Both the position numbers and the translations under genes were made by a program. The notes below the pieces were generated by a model that ran no database searches, was not told where the DNA came from, and was given only the letters and a program-made list of their open reading frames with translations. A stretch of 64,000 nucleotides of DNA, taken from assembly GCA_033856175.1 (NCBI GenBank), contig JAWVFK010000022.1, positions 1 through 64,000 of the forward strand, given 5' to 3'. Shown piece after piece: positions 55,600 through 63,580 of this stretch. Every line of letters begins with the position of its first letter. Position 1 is the stretch's first letter. Source of the stretch: JAWVFK01 sp033856175 (lineage in GTDB: Bacteria > Actinomycetota > Thermoleophilia > Solirubrobacterales > 70-9).

Positions 55600-56594
55600 C
55601 CGGCCGGCGCCGCGCTGGCGGCGCGGTCGGGATTGGCGAGGTACCAGCTGACGGTCTCGCGCATCCCGTCTTCAAGGCCGACGGCCGGCGCGTAGCCGAG
55701 CAGCTCGGCGGCCAGCGTCGTGTCGGCGAGCAGGCGGCGAACGTCCCCGGGGCGGTCGGGACCGTGCTCGACCGGCCAGTCCGGCTCGCCGAGCGACTCC
55801 AGGATCACGCGGATCAGCTCCTTGACGGTGTGCTCTTCGCCACTGCCGAGGTTGATCGAGCGCCCGGTCGCCTCGGCAGAGGCCGCCGCCGCCAGCACCC
55901 CGGCTACGACATCGGTGACGTAGGCGTAGTCGCGCGTCTGCTCGCCATCGCCGTGGATCGTCACCGGCTCGCCTCGCCTGACGTTGCCGATCACCGTCGG
56001 GATCAGTCCGGCGTAGGCACCCGGGTTCTGGCGCGGCCCGAAGGTGTTGAAGGGCCGCACGACGACACCCTCGAGGCCGAAGGTCTCGGCATAGCTGAGT
56101 GCGATCAGGTCGGTCGCCGCCTTGCTGGCCGCGTAGGGGGTCGTCGGCAGCAGTGGGTGGTCCTCGGACATCGGCACGGACTGCGCCGTGCCGTAGGCCT
56201 CCGACGAGGAGAACTGGACCAGCCGCCCGAAGCCTCCGGCTCGGCCGAGCTCGCAGACCGCCGTGGTCATGGCGACGTTGTGGTCGACGACGCGGCGCGG
56301 GTCCTCGAGCGAGGCCGGCAGCGGGATGACCGCCATGTTGAAGCAGAGGTCGAACGGCTCGCCGGCGAGCCGTTCGAGAGCCGCGAGGTTGGCGCAATCG
56401 CCACGCTCGACCGTCAGCGCCGGGCTGTCCGAGACGGCCTGGAGGTTCGCCTCGTTGCCGAGCGAGAAGTCGTCGAGGACTGCGACACGCTCGACCCCCG
56501 CGCCGAGCAGCGCCTCGACGACGTGGCCACCGATGAAGCCCGCGCCGCCGGTCACCAGGGCGGAGGTGCCGCGAAGCTCTGAGGGGATGGTCAC
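55596..56594 (-). CDS. NAD-dependent sugar-nucleotide epimerase/dehydratase
   Basis: 332 residues, extended SDR. 'SALVTGGAGFIGGHVVEALL' binds NAD, 'FNMAVIPLPASLEDPRRVVD' and 'VQFSSSEAYGTAQSVPMSED' precede the catalytic 'TPYAASKAATDLIALSYAET' (YxxxK), and 'NTFGPRQNPGAYAGLIP' lies in the substrate region. Acts on a UDP- or GDP-hexose as 4-epimerase or 4,6-dehydratase; which one cannot be decided. The phrase 'LCFNMAVIPLPASL' replaces the common 'HLAA' motif and is characteristic of a subgroup found in surface-glycan clusters. Confidence 0.85.
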   Translation of the reverse strand: MTIPSELRGTSALVTGGAGFIGGHVVEALLGAGVERVAVLDDFSLGNEANLQAVSDSPALTVERGDCANLAALERLAGEPFDLCFNMAVIPLPASLEDPRRVVDHNVAMTTAVCELGRAGGFGRLVQFSSSEAYGTAQSVPMSEDHPLLPTTPYAASKAATDLIALSYAETFGLEGVVVRPFNTFGPRQNPGAYAGLIPTVIGNVRRGEPVTIHGDGEQTRDYAYVTDVVAGVLAAAASAEATGRSINLGSGEEHTVKELIRVILESLGEPDWPVEHGPDRPGDVRRLLADTTLAAELLGYAPAVGLEDGMRETVSWYLANPDRAASAAPAG

Positions 56595-56643
56595 GCCAGG
56601 CAGGGTAAACCGTGCGTCGTCGCCCAGCCCGCCTCAAAGCGAC

Positions 56644-56649
56644 TAGCTT
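56644..56649 (+). promoter_or_regulatory. -10 box of the acyltransferase gene (leaderless)
   Basis: TAGCTT lies 7 nt before the ATG at 56657; no SD sequence. Confidence 0.5.
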
Positions 56650-56656
56650 TCGGCCG

Positions 56657-57178
56657 ATGGAGCGCAGCTCGCATGGCGATGGCCGCTGGGACCCCGGCGA
56701 GCTTGCGGCCTTCGGCGAGGGAGCGGTGATCGAGCCGACCGTGCTCGTCTTTCATCCCGCCAGCATCAGCGTCGGCGCCGGTGTCTACGTCGGCCACGGG
56801 ACGATCCTCAAGGGCTATCACCGCAACGAGATGAGGATCGGCGCCGGCAGCTGGATCGGCGAGCAGTGCTACCTCGGCTCGGCCGGCGGCCTGACGATCG
56901 GAGAGAACGTCGGCATCGGCCCCGGCGTCAGGATCCTCACCTCGGAGCATGAGGAGGAGGGGCCGGAGAAGCCAATAATCGAAGCGGCGGTTCGCTTCGA
57001 CCCGGTCACGATCGAGGACGATGCCGACATCGGCATCGGCACGATCCTGCTGCCGGGGGTGACGATCGGCAGGGGCGCGCGGGTCGGCGCCGGCTCGGTG
57101 GTCACCGCCGACATCCCCTCGCTGGCGGTGGCGGCCGGCACCCCGGCCCGGGTCATGCGCAGCCGCGGCGACGGCTGA
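56657..57178 (+). CDS. Hexapeptide-repeat acyltransferase (left-handed beta-helix)
   Basis: 173 residues. Repeats of the [LIV]-G-x4 type run from about residue 22 to 150: 'AVIEPTVLVFHPASISVGAG', 'IGEQCYLGSAGGLTIGENVG', 'VTIEDDADIGIGTILLPGVT', 'IGRGARVGAGSVVTADIPSL'. Typical of WbpD/NeuD/maltose O-acetyltransferase-like enzymes that use acetyl-CoA. With the nearby dehydrogenase and aminotransferase pairs it probably N-acetylates the amino sugar. Confidence 0.88.
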   Translation: MERSSHGDGRWDPGELAAFGEGAVIEPTVLVFHPASISVGAGVYVGHGTILKGYHRNEMRIGAGSWIGEQCYLGSAGGLTIGENVGIGPGVRILTSEHEEEGPEKPIIEAAVRFDPVTIEDDADIGIGTILLPGVTIGRGARVGAGSVVTADIPSLAVAAGTPARVMRSRGDG

Positions 57179-57188
57179 CCCTCTCGCG

Positions 57189-58397
57189 ATGCGGATCCTC
57201 CACGCTCCCCGCAACATCGCCGGACAGGCCTCGCTGATGGCCGGCGCGCAGCGCCGTCTGGGTCACGAGGCCGAGGTCTGGAGCTCGGGCGAGTCGCGCT
57301 TCGGCTTCGACGCCGACCGCGTCGTGCCGTTCGGCGACGCCGAGGCGATCGACGAGGTCTGGCGGGCGCTCGGCGAAGCGGTCGAGCGCTTCGACGTCTT
57401 CCACTTCCACTACGGCCGCTCGCTCTTCCCCGGCCGGGCCCGGATCCCACCGCTCTGGGACCTGCCGCTGCTGCGCGCCCTCGGCAAGAAGGTCGTCGTC
57501 TCCTTCTGGGGATCCGATTGCCGCAGCGGTCGCGTCCAGCAAGAGGTCAACCCCTATGCCGAGCTGCTGCCGAGCGAGGTCGTCGGCGACCGCGATGACC
57601 GCCTCGCCAAGAGCATCCACGTTTGGCGGACCTATGCGAACACGATGCTCGTCCACTCTCCGGAGCTGCTCTCCTACGTGCCTGACGCGACGGCGGTCGG
57701 GCGGATCTTCGATCTCAGCGAGTGGCCCGTGGGCGATCCGCCTGACCGGGAGACGCCCGTCGTCCTGCACATGCCGAGCCGTCGCGAGCTGAAGGGGACC
57801 GATCTCGTCCTCGCCGGCGTCGAGCGGCTTCGCCGCGATGGGGTGGCGCTCGACTTCAGGCTGGTCGAGAACGTCCAGCACGACGAGGCGAAGAAGCTGC
57901 TCTGCGAAGCCGACATCGTCGTCGACCAGCTGATCGCCGGCGATCACGGAATCGTCTCGGTCGAGGCGATGGCCAGCGGTCGTGTCGCCGTCGCCTATCT
58001 GCTGCCGGTGGTCCGAGCCGCGTATCCCGACCTGCCGATCCACGACGCCAGTCCGGATGACTTCAGCGAGCGGATGAGGCTGCTGGTCGAGGACCGCGAG
58101 CTGCGGCGGAGGCTGGGCGCGGCCGGACGGCCCTTCGTCGAGCGCCATTTCGACGCCGCCGAGGTCGGCGCGCAGCTGATCGAGATCTACTCCCGCGAGG
58201 GCGCCGCGCCGCATCCGGACGGTTTTCCGGATTGGGCCGCCCTCGGCGGCGAGCGGCAGATCGAGCGACTGCAGGAGCGGGTGGCGAAGCTGCTCGCGGA
58301 CCGGGCGAGGCTGCGAGGCCGTCTGGACCTCGAATCGCGCCAAGGCGGAGCAGGGGAGAGCTCACTGTGGCGCCGCCTGCGGCGTCACCTAGGTTGA
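57189..58397 (+). CDS. Glycosyltransferase (GT-B, family 4-like) with C-terminal coiled coil
   Basis: 402 residues. 'MRILHAPRNIAGQASLMAGA' begins the acceptor domain, 'FDVFHFHYGRSLFPGRARIP' and 'KVVVSFWGSDCRSGRVQQEV' are conserved, and the donor domain has 'VLHMPSRRELKGTDLVLAGV' and 'DHGIVSVEAMASGRVAVAYL' with the catalytic Glu. The last 45 residues ('ERQIERLQERVAKLLADRAR') are predicted coiled coil, probably for membrane or self-association. It follows the acyltransferase by 10 bp. Confidence 0.87.
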   Translation: MRILHAPRNIAGQASLMAGAQRRLGHEAEVWSSGESRFGFDADRVVPFGDAEAIDEVWRALGEAVERFDVFHFHYGRSLFPGRARIPPLWDLPLLRALGKKVVVSFWGSDCRSGRVQQEVNPYAELLPSEVVGDRDDRLAKSIHVWRTYANTMLVHSPELLSYVPDATAVGRIFDLSEWPVGDPPDRETPVVLHMPSRRELKGTDLVLAGVERLRRDGVALDFRLVENVQHDEAKKLLCEADIVVDQLIAGDHGIVSVEAMASGRVAVAYLLPVVRAAYPDLPIHDASPDDFSERMRLLVEDRELRRRLGAAGRPFVERHFDAAEVGAQLIEIYSREGAAPHPDGFPDWAALGGERQIERLQERVAKLLADRARLRGRLDLESRQGGAGESSLWRRLRRHLG

Positions 58398-58464
58398 CGG
58401 CGCTCGCGCTCTGGCCGCGCTGCGATAGAACTGCCGGTACCCCCGTCCCCCCAAGGAGGCACGA

Positions 58465-58674
58465 ATGGCCGTAGTCAAGATCATCGAGCTGGTGGGCAGC
58501 TCGAAGAAGTCCAGTGACGACGCCGCCCAGCAGGCGCTGAAGTCGGCGCAGGGATCGCTGCGCAACATCCGCGCGGTCGACATCGTCTCGACCGGGCTGC
58601 GCGGTGAGAACCTCGACGAGTTCCGCGCTCACGTGCGCGTCGCCTTCCTGATCGAGGGCACGGACGTCGACTAG
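58465..58674 (+). CDS. Dodecin family flavin-binding protein
   Basis: 69 residues, exactly the size of dodecins. 'VVKIIELVGSSKKSSDDAAQ' and 'LRNIRAVDIVSTGLRGENLD' and 'AHVRVAFLIEG' are family features; dodecins form hollow dodecamers that store FMN, riboflavin or CoA-linked flavin. AAGGAGG lies 6 nt before the ATG. The following sulfite reductase has its own promoter. Confidence 0.92.
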   Translation: MAVVKIIELVGSSKKSSDDAAQQALKSAQGSLRNIRAVDIVSTGLRGENLDEFRAHVRVAFLIEGTDVD

Positions 58675-58764
58675 ATCTCCCTGACCACCATCGCGGTCGC
58701 CCGCCCATCGAGGGAGGGCCGAGGCCGCCTTCGATCATCTTCACCGGATCGGTCGACTTAAATC

Positions 58765-58793
58765 CCTGAAATCCGGTCAGGTTTTGCTATATT
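58765..58793 (+). promoter_or_regulatory. Promoter region of the sulfate-assimilation operon with inverted repeat
   Basis: TATATT at 58788-58793 is a strong -10 box. Just upstream CCTGA (58765-58769) and TCAGG (58777-58781) form a perfect inverted repeat with a 7-bp spacer over the expected -35 region, which would fit a repressor or activator dimer. No clear -35 hexamer is seen. The rest of 58675-58849 has no gene. Confidence 0.5.
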
Positions 58794-58814
58794 CGCCAAG
58801 CTGCAGCCGTCAAC

Positions 58815-58833
58815 GGTGCGGAACCACCGCACC
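58815..58833 (+). other. Stem-loop in the 5' leader of the sulfite reductase mRNA
   Basis: GGTGCGG (58815-58821) pairs perfectly with CCGCACC (58827-58833) around AACCA, ending 3 nt before the GAGGAGA ribosome binding site. It could modulate initiation; there is no T-run for termination. Confidence 0.5.
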
Positions 58834-58849
58834 CCGAGGAGATAGGCAG

Positions 58850-60715
58850 ATGGAAGCCTCCACCAAAGCGCCAGGCATCGAGCTCGACCAGGACGTCGGC
58901 AAGGACCAGCACGGCAAGGGCCGTATTGGCAGCCTCGAGAACCCCGAGACCTACGACAACGTCCCTGGCCACGTGATCCCGATCATCGAGCGCGAGTTCG
59001 ATGACTTCGACTCCGAGGCCGGCAAGTTCCTGCGCAAGGAGCTGACCGAGGAGCAGTTCATCGGCTTCCGCCTCAAGCAGGGTGTCTACGGCCAGCGCCA
59101 GCCCTCCGAGCCTCCCGTCCAGATGATCCGCGTCAAGCTGCCGTTCGGCGGCATCACCCCGGAGCAGATGGACGCCTTCGGCAGCGTCGTCGAGAAGTGG
59201 GTGCCGCTGAAGAAGGGCCACGTGACGACGCGGCAGAACATCCAGCTCCACCACGTGCCGCTCCCCGACGCCGCCAAGCTGATCCGCGAGCTCGGCGAGG
59301 CCAAGCTCTCCTCCCGCGAGGGCTGCGGCAACACCGTCCGCAACGTCACCGGCGATCCCTGGGCCGGGATCAGCGCCGACGAGCCCTTCGACCCGACTCC
59401 CTACGCGGGCGCCTACGTTCGCTACTTCGTTCGCCACCCGACCACTCAGCTGATGCCGCGCAAGTGGAAGACCGCCTTCACCGCCAGCGACGAGGACCGC
59501 GCGATCACTGGCATCCACGACATCGGCTTCATCCCCAAGGTTCGCGACGGCGAGCGTGGCTTCAAGGTCGTCGTCGGCGGCGGCACCTCGATCATGCCCC
59601 GCGTCGCGCCGACCCTCTCCGAGTTCGTTGCCGCCGACAACGGCGACTACCTCAAGATCACCGAGGCGGCCGTGCGGATCTTCGATCGCCAGGACTGGCT
59701 GCGGGTCAACCGCGCCCGCGCCCGGATCAAGGTGCTGGTCGACAAGATCGGCATCGAGGAGTTCCGCAGGCTGGTCGACGAGGAGCTCGAGGGCGACTGG
59801 GTCGCCGAGCGCGAGTTCGACGTTCAGCGGCTGCGCTACGACGACGACGAGGAGGCCCACGCGCCGCCGCCGGCCAGCCATGCCAGCCCCAACGGCGACC
59901 GCTCCGAGTTCGAGCGCTTCCGCGCCGCCAATGTCCAGCCCCAGCGCCAGCAGGGCTTCAACGCCGTCGAGGTCAAGATCACCCGCGGCGACCTCTCGCC
60001 CGAGCAGTTCCACGGCCTGGCGGAGATCATGCGCGAGTTCACCGGCGGCTACGCGCGGACGACGGTGCAGCAGAACTTCGTCCTGCGCTGGGTCCGCGAC
60101 GAGGCCGTCTACGACGTCTGGCAGCGGCTCAAGGAGCTCGGCCTCGGCGATCCCGGCCCGCGCGAGATCACCGACGTCGTCAGCTGCCCCGGCACCGACA
60201 GCTGCAAGCTCGGCATCACCAGCTCGATGGGCCTCAACGAGGCCGTCCAGGAGCGCGTCGAGGCGATGGACATCAGCGACCCGCTAACGCGGGCGATCCA
60301 CATCAAGATGAGCGGCTGCCCCAACGGCTGCAGCCAGCATCACGTCAGCACGATCGGCTTCTACGGCGCCTCGATCAAGGTCGGCGAGCACCAGATGCCC
60401 GCCTACATCGCCCATCTCGGCGGTCAGTTCGAGAAGGGGCAGGTCGTGATCGGTAAGCGACTCAAGGTCAGGCTCCCGGCCAAGCGCGTCCCCGAGGCGG
60501 TCGAGCGCTGGATCCGCCACTACGAGTCCGGCCGCAACGAGGGCGAGGAGTTCAACGCCTACGTCGAGCGCGTCGGCACGGACGACTTCGAGGCTCTCGT
60601 CAAGGACCTGACGCTGCCCGGCGAGTTCAACGCCGAGAGCCTGCAGCAGTTCATCGACTGGAACCGCAGCGCCAAGTTCAAGGTCGAGCGCGGCGAAGGG
60701 GAGTGCGCGATCTGA
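58850..60715 (+). CDS. sir: Ferredoxin-dependent sulfite reductase (SirA/NirA type)
   Basis: 621 residues. Siroheme-[4Fe-4S] binding Cys are in 'SCPGTDSCKLGIT' (about residues 445 and 451) and 'SGCPNGCSQHHVS' (489 and 493). 'GHVTTRQNIQLHHVPLPDAA' binds substrate/siroheme. Tyr of 'GVYGQRQ' and Cys of 'GCGNTVRNVT' correspond to the Tyr-Cys crosslink reported in the mycobacterial enzyme. It reduces sulfite to sulfide with six electrons. The ATG at 58850 follows GAGGAGA and is preferred over the longer open frame. A nitrite reductase function is the alternative, but the operon (APS reductase, ATP sulfurylase, APS kinase) makes sulfite the likely substrate. Its stop overlaps the cysH ATG (TGATG). 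Confidence 0.93.
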   Translation: MEASTKAPGIELDQDVGKDQHGKGRIGSLENPETYDNVPGHVIPIIEREFDDFDSEAGKFLRKELTEEQFIGFRLKQGVYGQRQPSEPPVQMIRVKLPFGGITPEQMDAFGSVVEKWVPLKKGHVTTRQNIQLHHVPLPDAAKLIRELGEAKLSSREGCGNTVRNVTGDPWAGISADEPFDPTPYAGAYVRYFVRHPTTQLMPRKWKTAFTASDEDRAITGIHDIGFIPKVRDGERGFKVVVGGGTSIMPRVAPTLSEFVAADNGDYLKITEAAVRIFDRQDWLRVNRARARIKVLVDKIGIEEFRRLVDEELEGDWVAEREFDVQRLRYDDDEEAHAPPPASHASPNGDRSEFERFRAANVQPQRQQGFNAVEVKITRGDLSPEQFHGLAEIMREFTGGYARTTVQQNFVLRWVRDEAVYDVWQRLKELGLGDPGPREITDVVSCPGTDSCKLGITSSMGLNEAVQERVEAMDISDPLTRAIHIKMSGCPNGCSQHHVSTIGFYGASIKVGEHQMPAYIAHLGGQFEKGQVVIGKRLKVRLPAKRVPEAVERWIRHYESGRNEGEEFNAYVERVGTDDFEALVKDLTLPGEFNAESLQQFIDWNRSAKFKVERGEGECAI

Positions 60716-61434
60716 TGCCTCCTCCCTCGCTGAGCACGATCGCACCGAGCCAGTAGAGCTTCCTCGACGCCGAGGAGGTCACCGCCTGGCTCGAGGGCCG
60801 CTCCACCCAGGAGGCGCTCGAGTGGGCGATCGAGACCTTCCACCCCAAGCTCTTCTTCGCCTGCTCGTTCCAGAAGACCTCATCGGTGATCATCGACATC
60901 GCCCAGAAGATCGACCCGACGACGCGCTTCTTCTACCTCGACACCGACGTCCTCTTCCCGGAGACCTACGAGACCAAGGATCGGCTCGCCGAGCACTACG
61001 GAATCGAGTTCGAGCGCTTTCACAACCTGACGCTCGACGAGCAGGCGGCGCGCCACGGCGACGAGCTCTGGGCCAGCAACCCCGACTTCTGCTGCGAGCT
61101 GCGCAAGGTCGAGCCGATGCGCGAGGCGCTCTCCGAGGTCGACTGCTGGGTCTCCGGCATCCGCCGCGAGGAGTCGCAGACGCGCGCCGGCGCGAAGAAG
61201 TTCGGCTACGACAAGCGCTTCGGCCTCTGGAAGCTGAACCCGCTTGCGGACTGGACCGAAAAGGACGTCTGGAACTACATCGTCGAGAACGACGTCCCCT
61301 ACAACCCCCTTCATGACCGCGGTTATCCCTCGATCGGCTGCACGCACTGCACGCGCCCTCCGGGCGCCGGCAGCGGCATCAGGGCCGGGCGCTGGGCGGA
61401 TGCCGAAAAGACCGAGTGCGGACTGCACGGATAA
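60715..61434 (+). CDS. cysH: APS reductase (CysH), reading frame interrupted by TAG at codon 14
   Basis: From the coupled ATG at 60715 the frame would encode 239 residues, but codon 14 (60754-60756) is TAG. Coding character resumes at once ('SFLDAEEVTAWLEGRSTQEA', 'LFFACSFQKTSSVIIDIAQK'). The first start codon after the TAG is GTG at 60886, which would remove the conserved first strand and the 'CSFQKTSS' substrate loop. The remaining features are intact: Cys pair in 'DFCCELRKVE' and 'GCTHCTRPPG' for the [4Fe-4S] cluster and catalytic C-terminal Cys in 'ECGLHG', identifying a thioredoxin-dependent adenylylsulfate reductase. The TAG is a nonsense mutation, sequencing error or readthrough site. 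Confidence 0.8.
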
Positions 61435-61452
61435 ACGAAAGGGCTTAACCCG

Positions 61453-62541
61453 ATGGCTAACGGAGCGACCACGACTGCGCTGAAACTGACCCTGTCTGCA
61501 CGCCAGACGGCGGACTTCGAGCTGATCGCCAACGGCGGCTTCGCGCCGCTCGACGGCTTCCAGGGCTCGGCCGACTGGGAGTCGGTGATCGAGACGATGC
61601 GGCTTGCCGACGGCGGTGTCTGGCCAATCCCGATCGTCCTGGCGACCGATCTCGACGCAGCCGAGGGCGATGTCGTCGAGCTGAGCGCCCCGAACGGCAA
61701 GGCGCTGGGCCGGCTGACCGTCGAGGAGGTCTGGGAGCGCGACATCGACCGTGAGGCCGAGCTCGTCTACCGCACGACCGAGGACGCCCACCCGGGCGTC
61801 GCCGCGATTCGCGCCGAGGGCAGCCGCTGCCTGGCGGGCCCGATCGAGGTCGATGAGCTGCCCGACCACGACGAGATCTTCACCCGGCACCTGCTGTCGC
61901 CGGCCGAGTCGCGGGCGCTGTTCGCCGAGCGCGGCTGGAAGACGATCGTCGCCTTTCAGACGCGCAACCCGATCCACCGCGCCCACGAGTACCTGACCAA
62001 GGCGGCGCTGGAGACCACCGACGGCCTCTTCCTGCACCCGGTGATCGGCGAGACGAAGTCCGACGACATCCCCGCCGACCTGCGCCTGCGCTGCTACGAG
62101 GAGCTGCTCGATCACTACTACCCCGCCGATCGCGTCGTGCTGTCGGTCAACCCGCTGGCGATGCGCTACGCCGGCCCGCGCGAGGCGGTCCTGCACGCGA
62201 TCGAGCGGCGTAACTACGGCTGCACGCACTTCATCGTCGGCCGCGACCACGCCGGCGTCGGCAACTACTACGGCACGTTCGACGCCCATCACATCTTCGA
62301 CGACATCCCCGTCGAGGAGCTCGGCATCCAGCCGCTGTTCTTCGAGCACGCTTTCTGGTGCGAGGAGTGCAAGACGGTCGTCTCGGGCAAGACCTGCCCG
62401 CACGAGTCGAGCTCCCATCTCTTTCTCTCCGGCACGAAGGTTCGAGAGATGCTCGCCGCAGGCGAGACCCTGCCGGAGGAATTCACGCGGCCCGAGATCG
62501 CCGAGATCCTGGTCGAGGCATACAGGCAACAGGAGGATTAA
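61453..62541 (+). CDS. sat: Sulfate adenylyltransferase (ATP sulfurylase, single-subunit type)
   Basis: 362 residues. 'FQTRNPIHRAHEYLTKAALE' is the ATP-binding QTRNP-HRAH motif, 'LHPVIGETKSDDIPADLRLR' and 'FIVGRDHAGVGNYYGTFDAH' bind APS. 'FWCEECKTVVSGKTCPHE' is a putative zinc knuckle seen in some bacterial and archaeal ATP sulfurylases. It activates sulfate to APS. It lies 18 bp after cysH and abuts cysC. Confidence 0.95.
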   Translation: MANGATTTALKLTLSARQTADFELIANGGFAPLDGFQGSADWESVIETMRLADGGVWPIPIVLATDLDAAEGDVVELSAPNGKALGRLTVEEVWERDIDREAELVYRTTEDAHPGVAAIRAEGSRCLAGPIEVDELPDHDEIFTRHLLSPAESRALFAERGWKTIVAFQTRNPIHRAHEYLTKAALETTDGLFLHPVIGETKSDDIPADLRLRCYEELLDHYYPADRVVLSVNPLAMRYAGPREAVLHAIERRNYGCTHFIVGRDHAGVGNYYGTFDAHHIFDDIPVEELGIQPLFFEHAFWCEECKTVVSGKTCPHESSSHLFLSGTKVREMLAAGETLPEEFTRPEIAEILVEAYRQQED

Positions 62542-63102
62542 ATGGCTGGCGAGAAGGGCTTCACGCTCTGGTTCACAGGGCTATCCGGTGCAGGCAAGAC
62601 GACGATCAGCGGCATCCTCGAGCAGGAGCTGCGCGACCGCGGCTCGCGGCTCGAGATCCTCGACGGCGATGTCGTTCGCGAGAACCTCTCCAAGGGGCTC
62701 GGGTTCTCGAAGGAGGACCGCGACACCAACATCAGGCGGATCGCCTTCGTCGCCGACCTGCTCTCCCGCAACGGCGTGCCGGTGATCACCGCCGCGATCT
62801 CGCCATACCGCGAGATCCGCGACGAGGCCCGCGAGCTGATGGGCGAGCGCTTCATCGAGGCCTATGTCGAGGCCTCGGTCGAGGAGTGCGAGCGCCGCGA
62901 CGTCAAGGGCCTCTATGCCAAGGCGCGCTCTGGTGAGATCAAGGAGTTCACGGGAGTGTCGGATCCCTACGAGCCGCCGGAGAACCCGGAGCTCGTGCTC
63001 GAGACCGAGTCGGAGACCCCCGAGGAGTCGGCCCGCAAGATCATCGAGTACCTCGAGACCCGCGAGCTGATCCCGGTTGCCGACGTCGTCGCCGCCGTCT
63101 AG
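62542..63102 (+). CDS. cysC: Adenylylsulfate kinase
   Basis: 186 residues. Walker A '[20 protein letters not shown]' near residues 11-20, '[20 protein letters not shown]' and '[20 protein letters not shown]' are APS-kinase blocks; '[20 protein letters not shown]' and '[13 protein letters not shown]' match the C-terminal part. It phosphorylates APS to PAPS. Its ATG abuts the TAA of sat. Because the reductase in this operon has the 4Fe-4S signature of APS-type enzymes, CysC is probably for sulfation donors rather than for reduction. Confidence 0.94.
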   Translation: MAGEKGFTLWFTGLSGAGKTTISGILEQELRDRGSRLEILDGDVVRENLSKGLGFSKEDRDTNIRRIAFVADLLSRNGVPVITAAISPYREIRDEARELMGERFIEAYVEASVEECERRDVKGLYAKARSGEIKEFTGVSDPYEPPENPELVLETESETPEESARKIIEYLETRELIPVADVVAAV

Positions 63103-63121
63103 CCAGACGACGCGACGGGCG

Positions 63122-63250
63122 CTAGAAGGCGCGGATCAGCAGGTTGATCAGCACCGTCAGCGCGACGGAGATCAGCAGCGACCAGAGCAGGCAGCCGGGC
63201 ATGAACTTGACCTGGGTCTTTTGACCGGGTCGCTTGGTGATCAGGAACAT
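63122..63250 (-). CDS. 42-residue single-pass membrane protein
   Basis: ATG at 63250 with GAGG 7 nt upstream; TAG at 63122-63124. The product begins 'MFLITKRPGQKTQVKFMPGC' and continues with one hydrophobic helix ('LLWSLLISVALTVLINLLIR') ending in 'AF'. The basic N-terminus is expected to stay inside. Codon positions 3 are GC-rich as in real genes. Function unknown. Confidence 0.55.
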   Translation of the reverse strand: MFLITKRPGQKTQVKFMPGCLLWSLLISVALTVLINLLIRAF

Positions 63251-63262
63251 CGACGTGCCTCA

Positions 63263-63284
63263 GCCGCCGGCTGAGGCCGGCGGC
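63263..63284. repeat. Perfect 9-bp hairpin between small ORFs
   Basis: GCCGCCGGC (63263-63271) and GCCGGCGGC (63276-63284) flank TGAG. There is no T-run on either strand. It lies between the 42-residue ORF and the ORF at 63303-63470. Confidence 0.6.
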
Positions 63285-63302
63285 GCTCAGAGGTTGATCT
63301 GC

Positions 63303-63470
63303 CTAGCCGCGGCCTTCGCGGGTGCGCAGATAGGCCTGGACGAGGCTCAGACGCGGCCGCGGCCGCGGGGACTCGTCGTCGGCACTCTTGCTGCGGCGTC
63401 CATAAAGAGGAAACGGATCCGGCTTGGGATCCGTGCGGGGGGTCTCAGTTGTCGTTTGCGCTTCGATGAT
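63303..63470 (-). CDS. Possible 55-residue protein without a canonical start codon
   Basis: The minus-strand frame after an upstream TAA gives 'IIEAQTTTETPRTDPKPDPF', 'PLYGRRSKSADDESPRPRPR', 'LSLVQAYLRTREGRG', with the ordered look of a short basic protein. No ATG, GTG or TTG exists in frame; the first codons after GGACGGAGAG are ATC ATC. Either an AUC start is used or this is not a gene. Low confidence. Confidence 0.3.
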   Translation of the reverse strand: MIEAQTTTETPRTDPKPDPFPLYGRRSKSADDESPRPRPRLSLVQAYLRTREGRG

Positions 63471-63476
63471 CTCTCT

Positions 63477-63575
63477 CCGTCCTTAGATGGGTTCCCGAAA
63501 GCTGTATCCCCTGCCAGCAAGAAGCGGGTACCCAGGCAGGCTCCAGGCGAAACCTGCCTCGGGAATATTGGACGG
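63477..63575 (-). ncRNA. Candidate structured RNA (possibly 6S-like)
   Basis: Three nested sets of complementary segments: CCGTCC/GGACGG (63477-63482, 63570-63575), TTCCCGA/TCGGGAA (63492-63498, 63559-63565) and CCTGCC (63510-63515, 63553-63558) with a single GGCAGG (63535-63540) that can pair with either. On the minus strand 'GGGGATACAGCTTTCGGGAA' has a loose resemblance to the GGGTTACAGC segment of 6S RNA. At about 100 nt it is short for 6S. Either strand could be the transcript. Confidence 0.35.
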
Positions 63576-63580
63576 GTGAG

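Noticed and set aside
58787..60013. A 408-codon minus-strand frame opposite sulfite reductase
   Set aside because: Shadow frame with repetitive Leu/Val/Gly/Asp composition.
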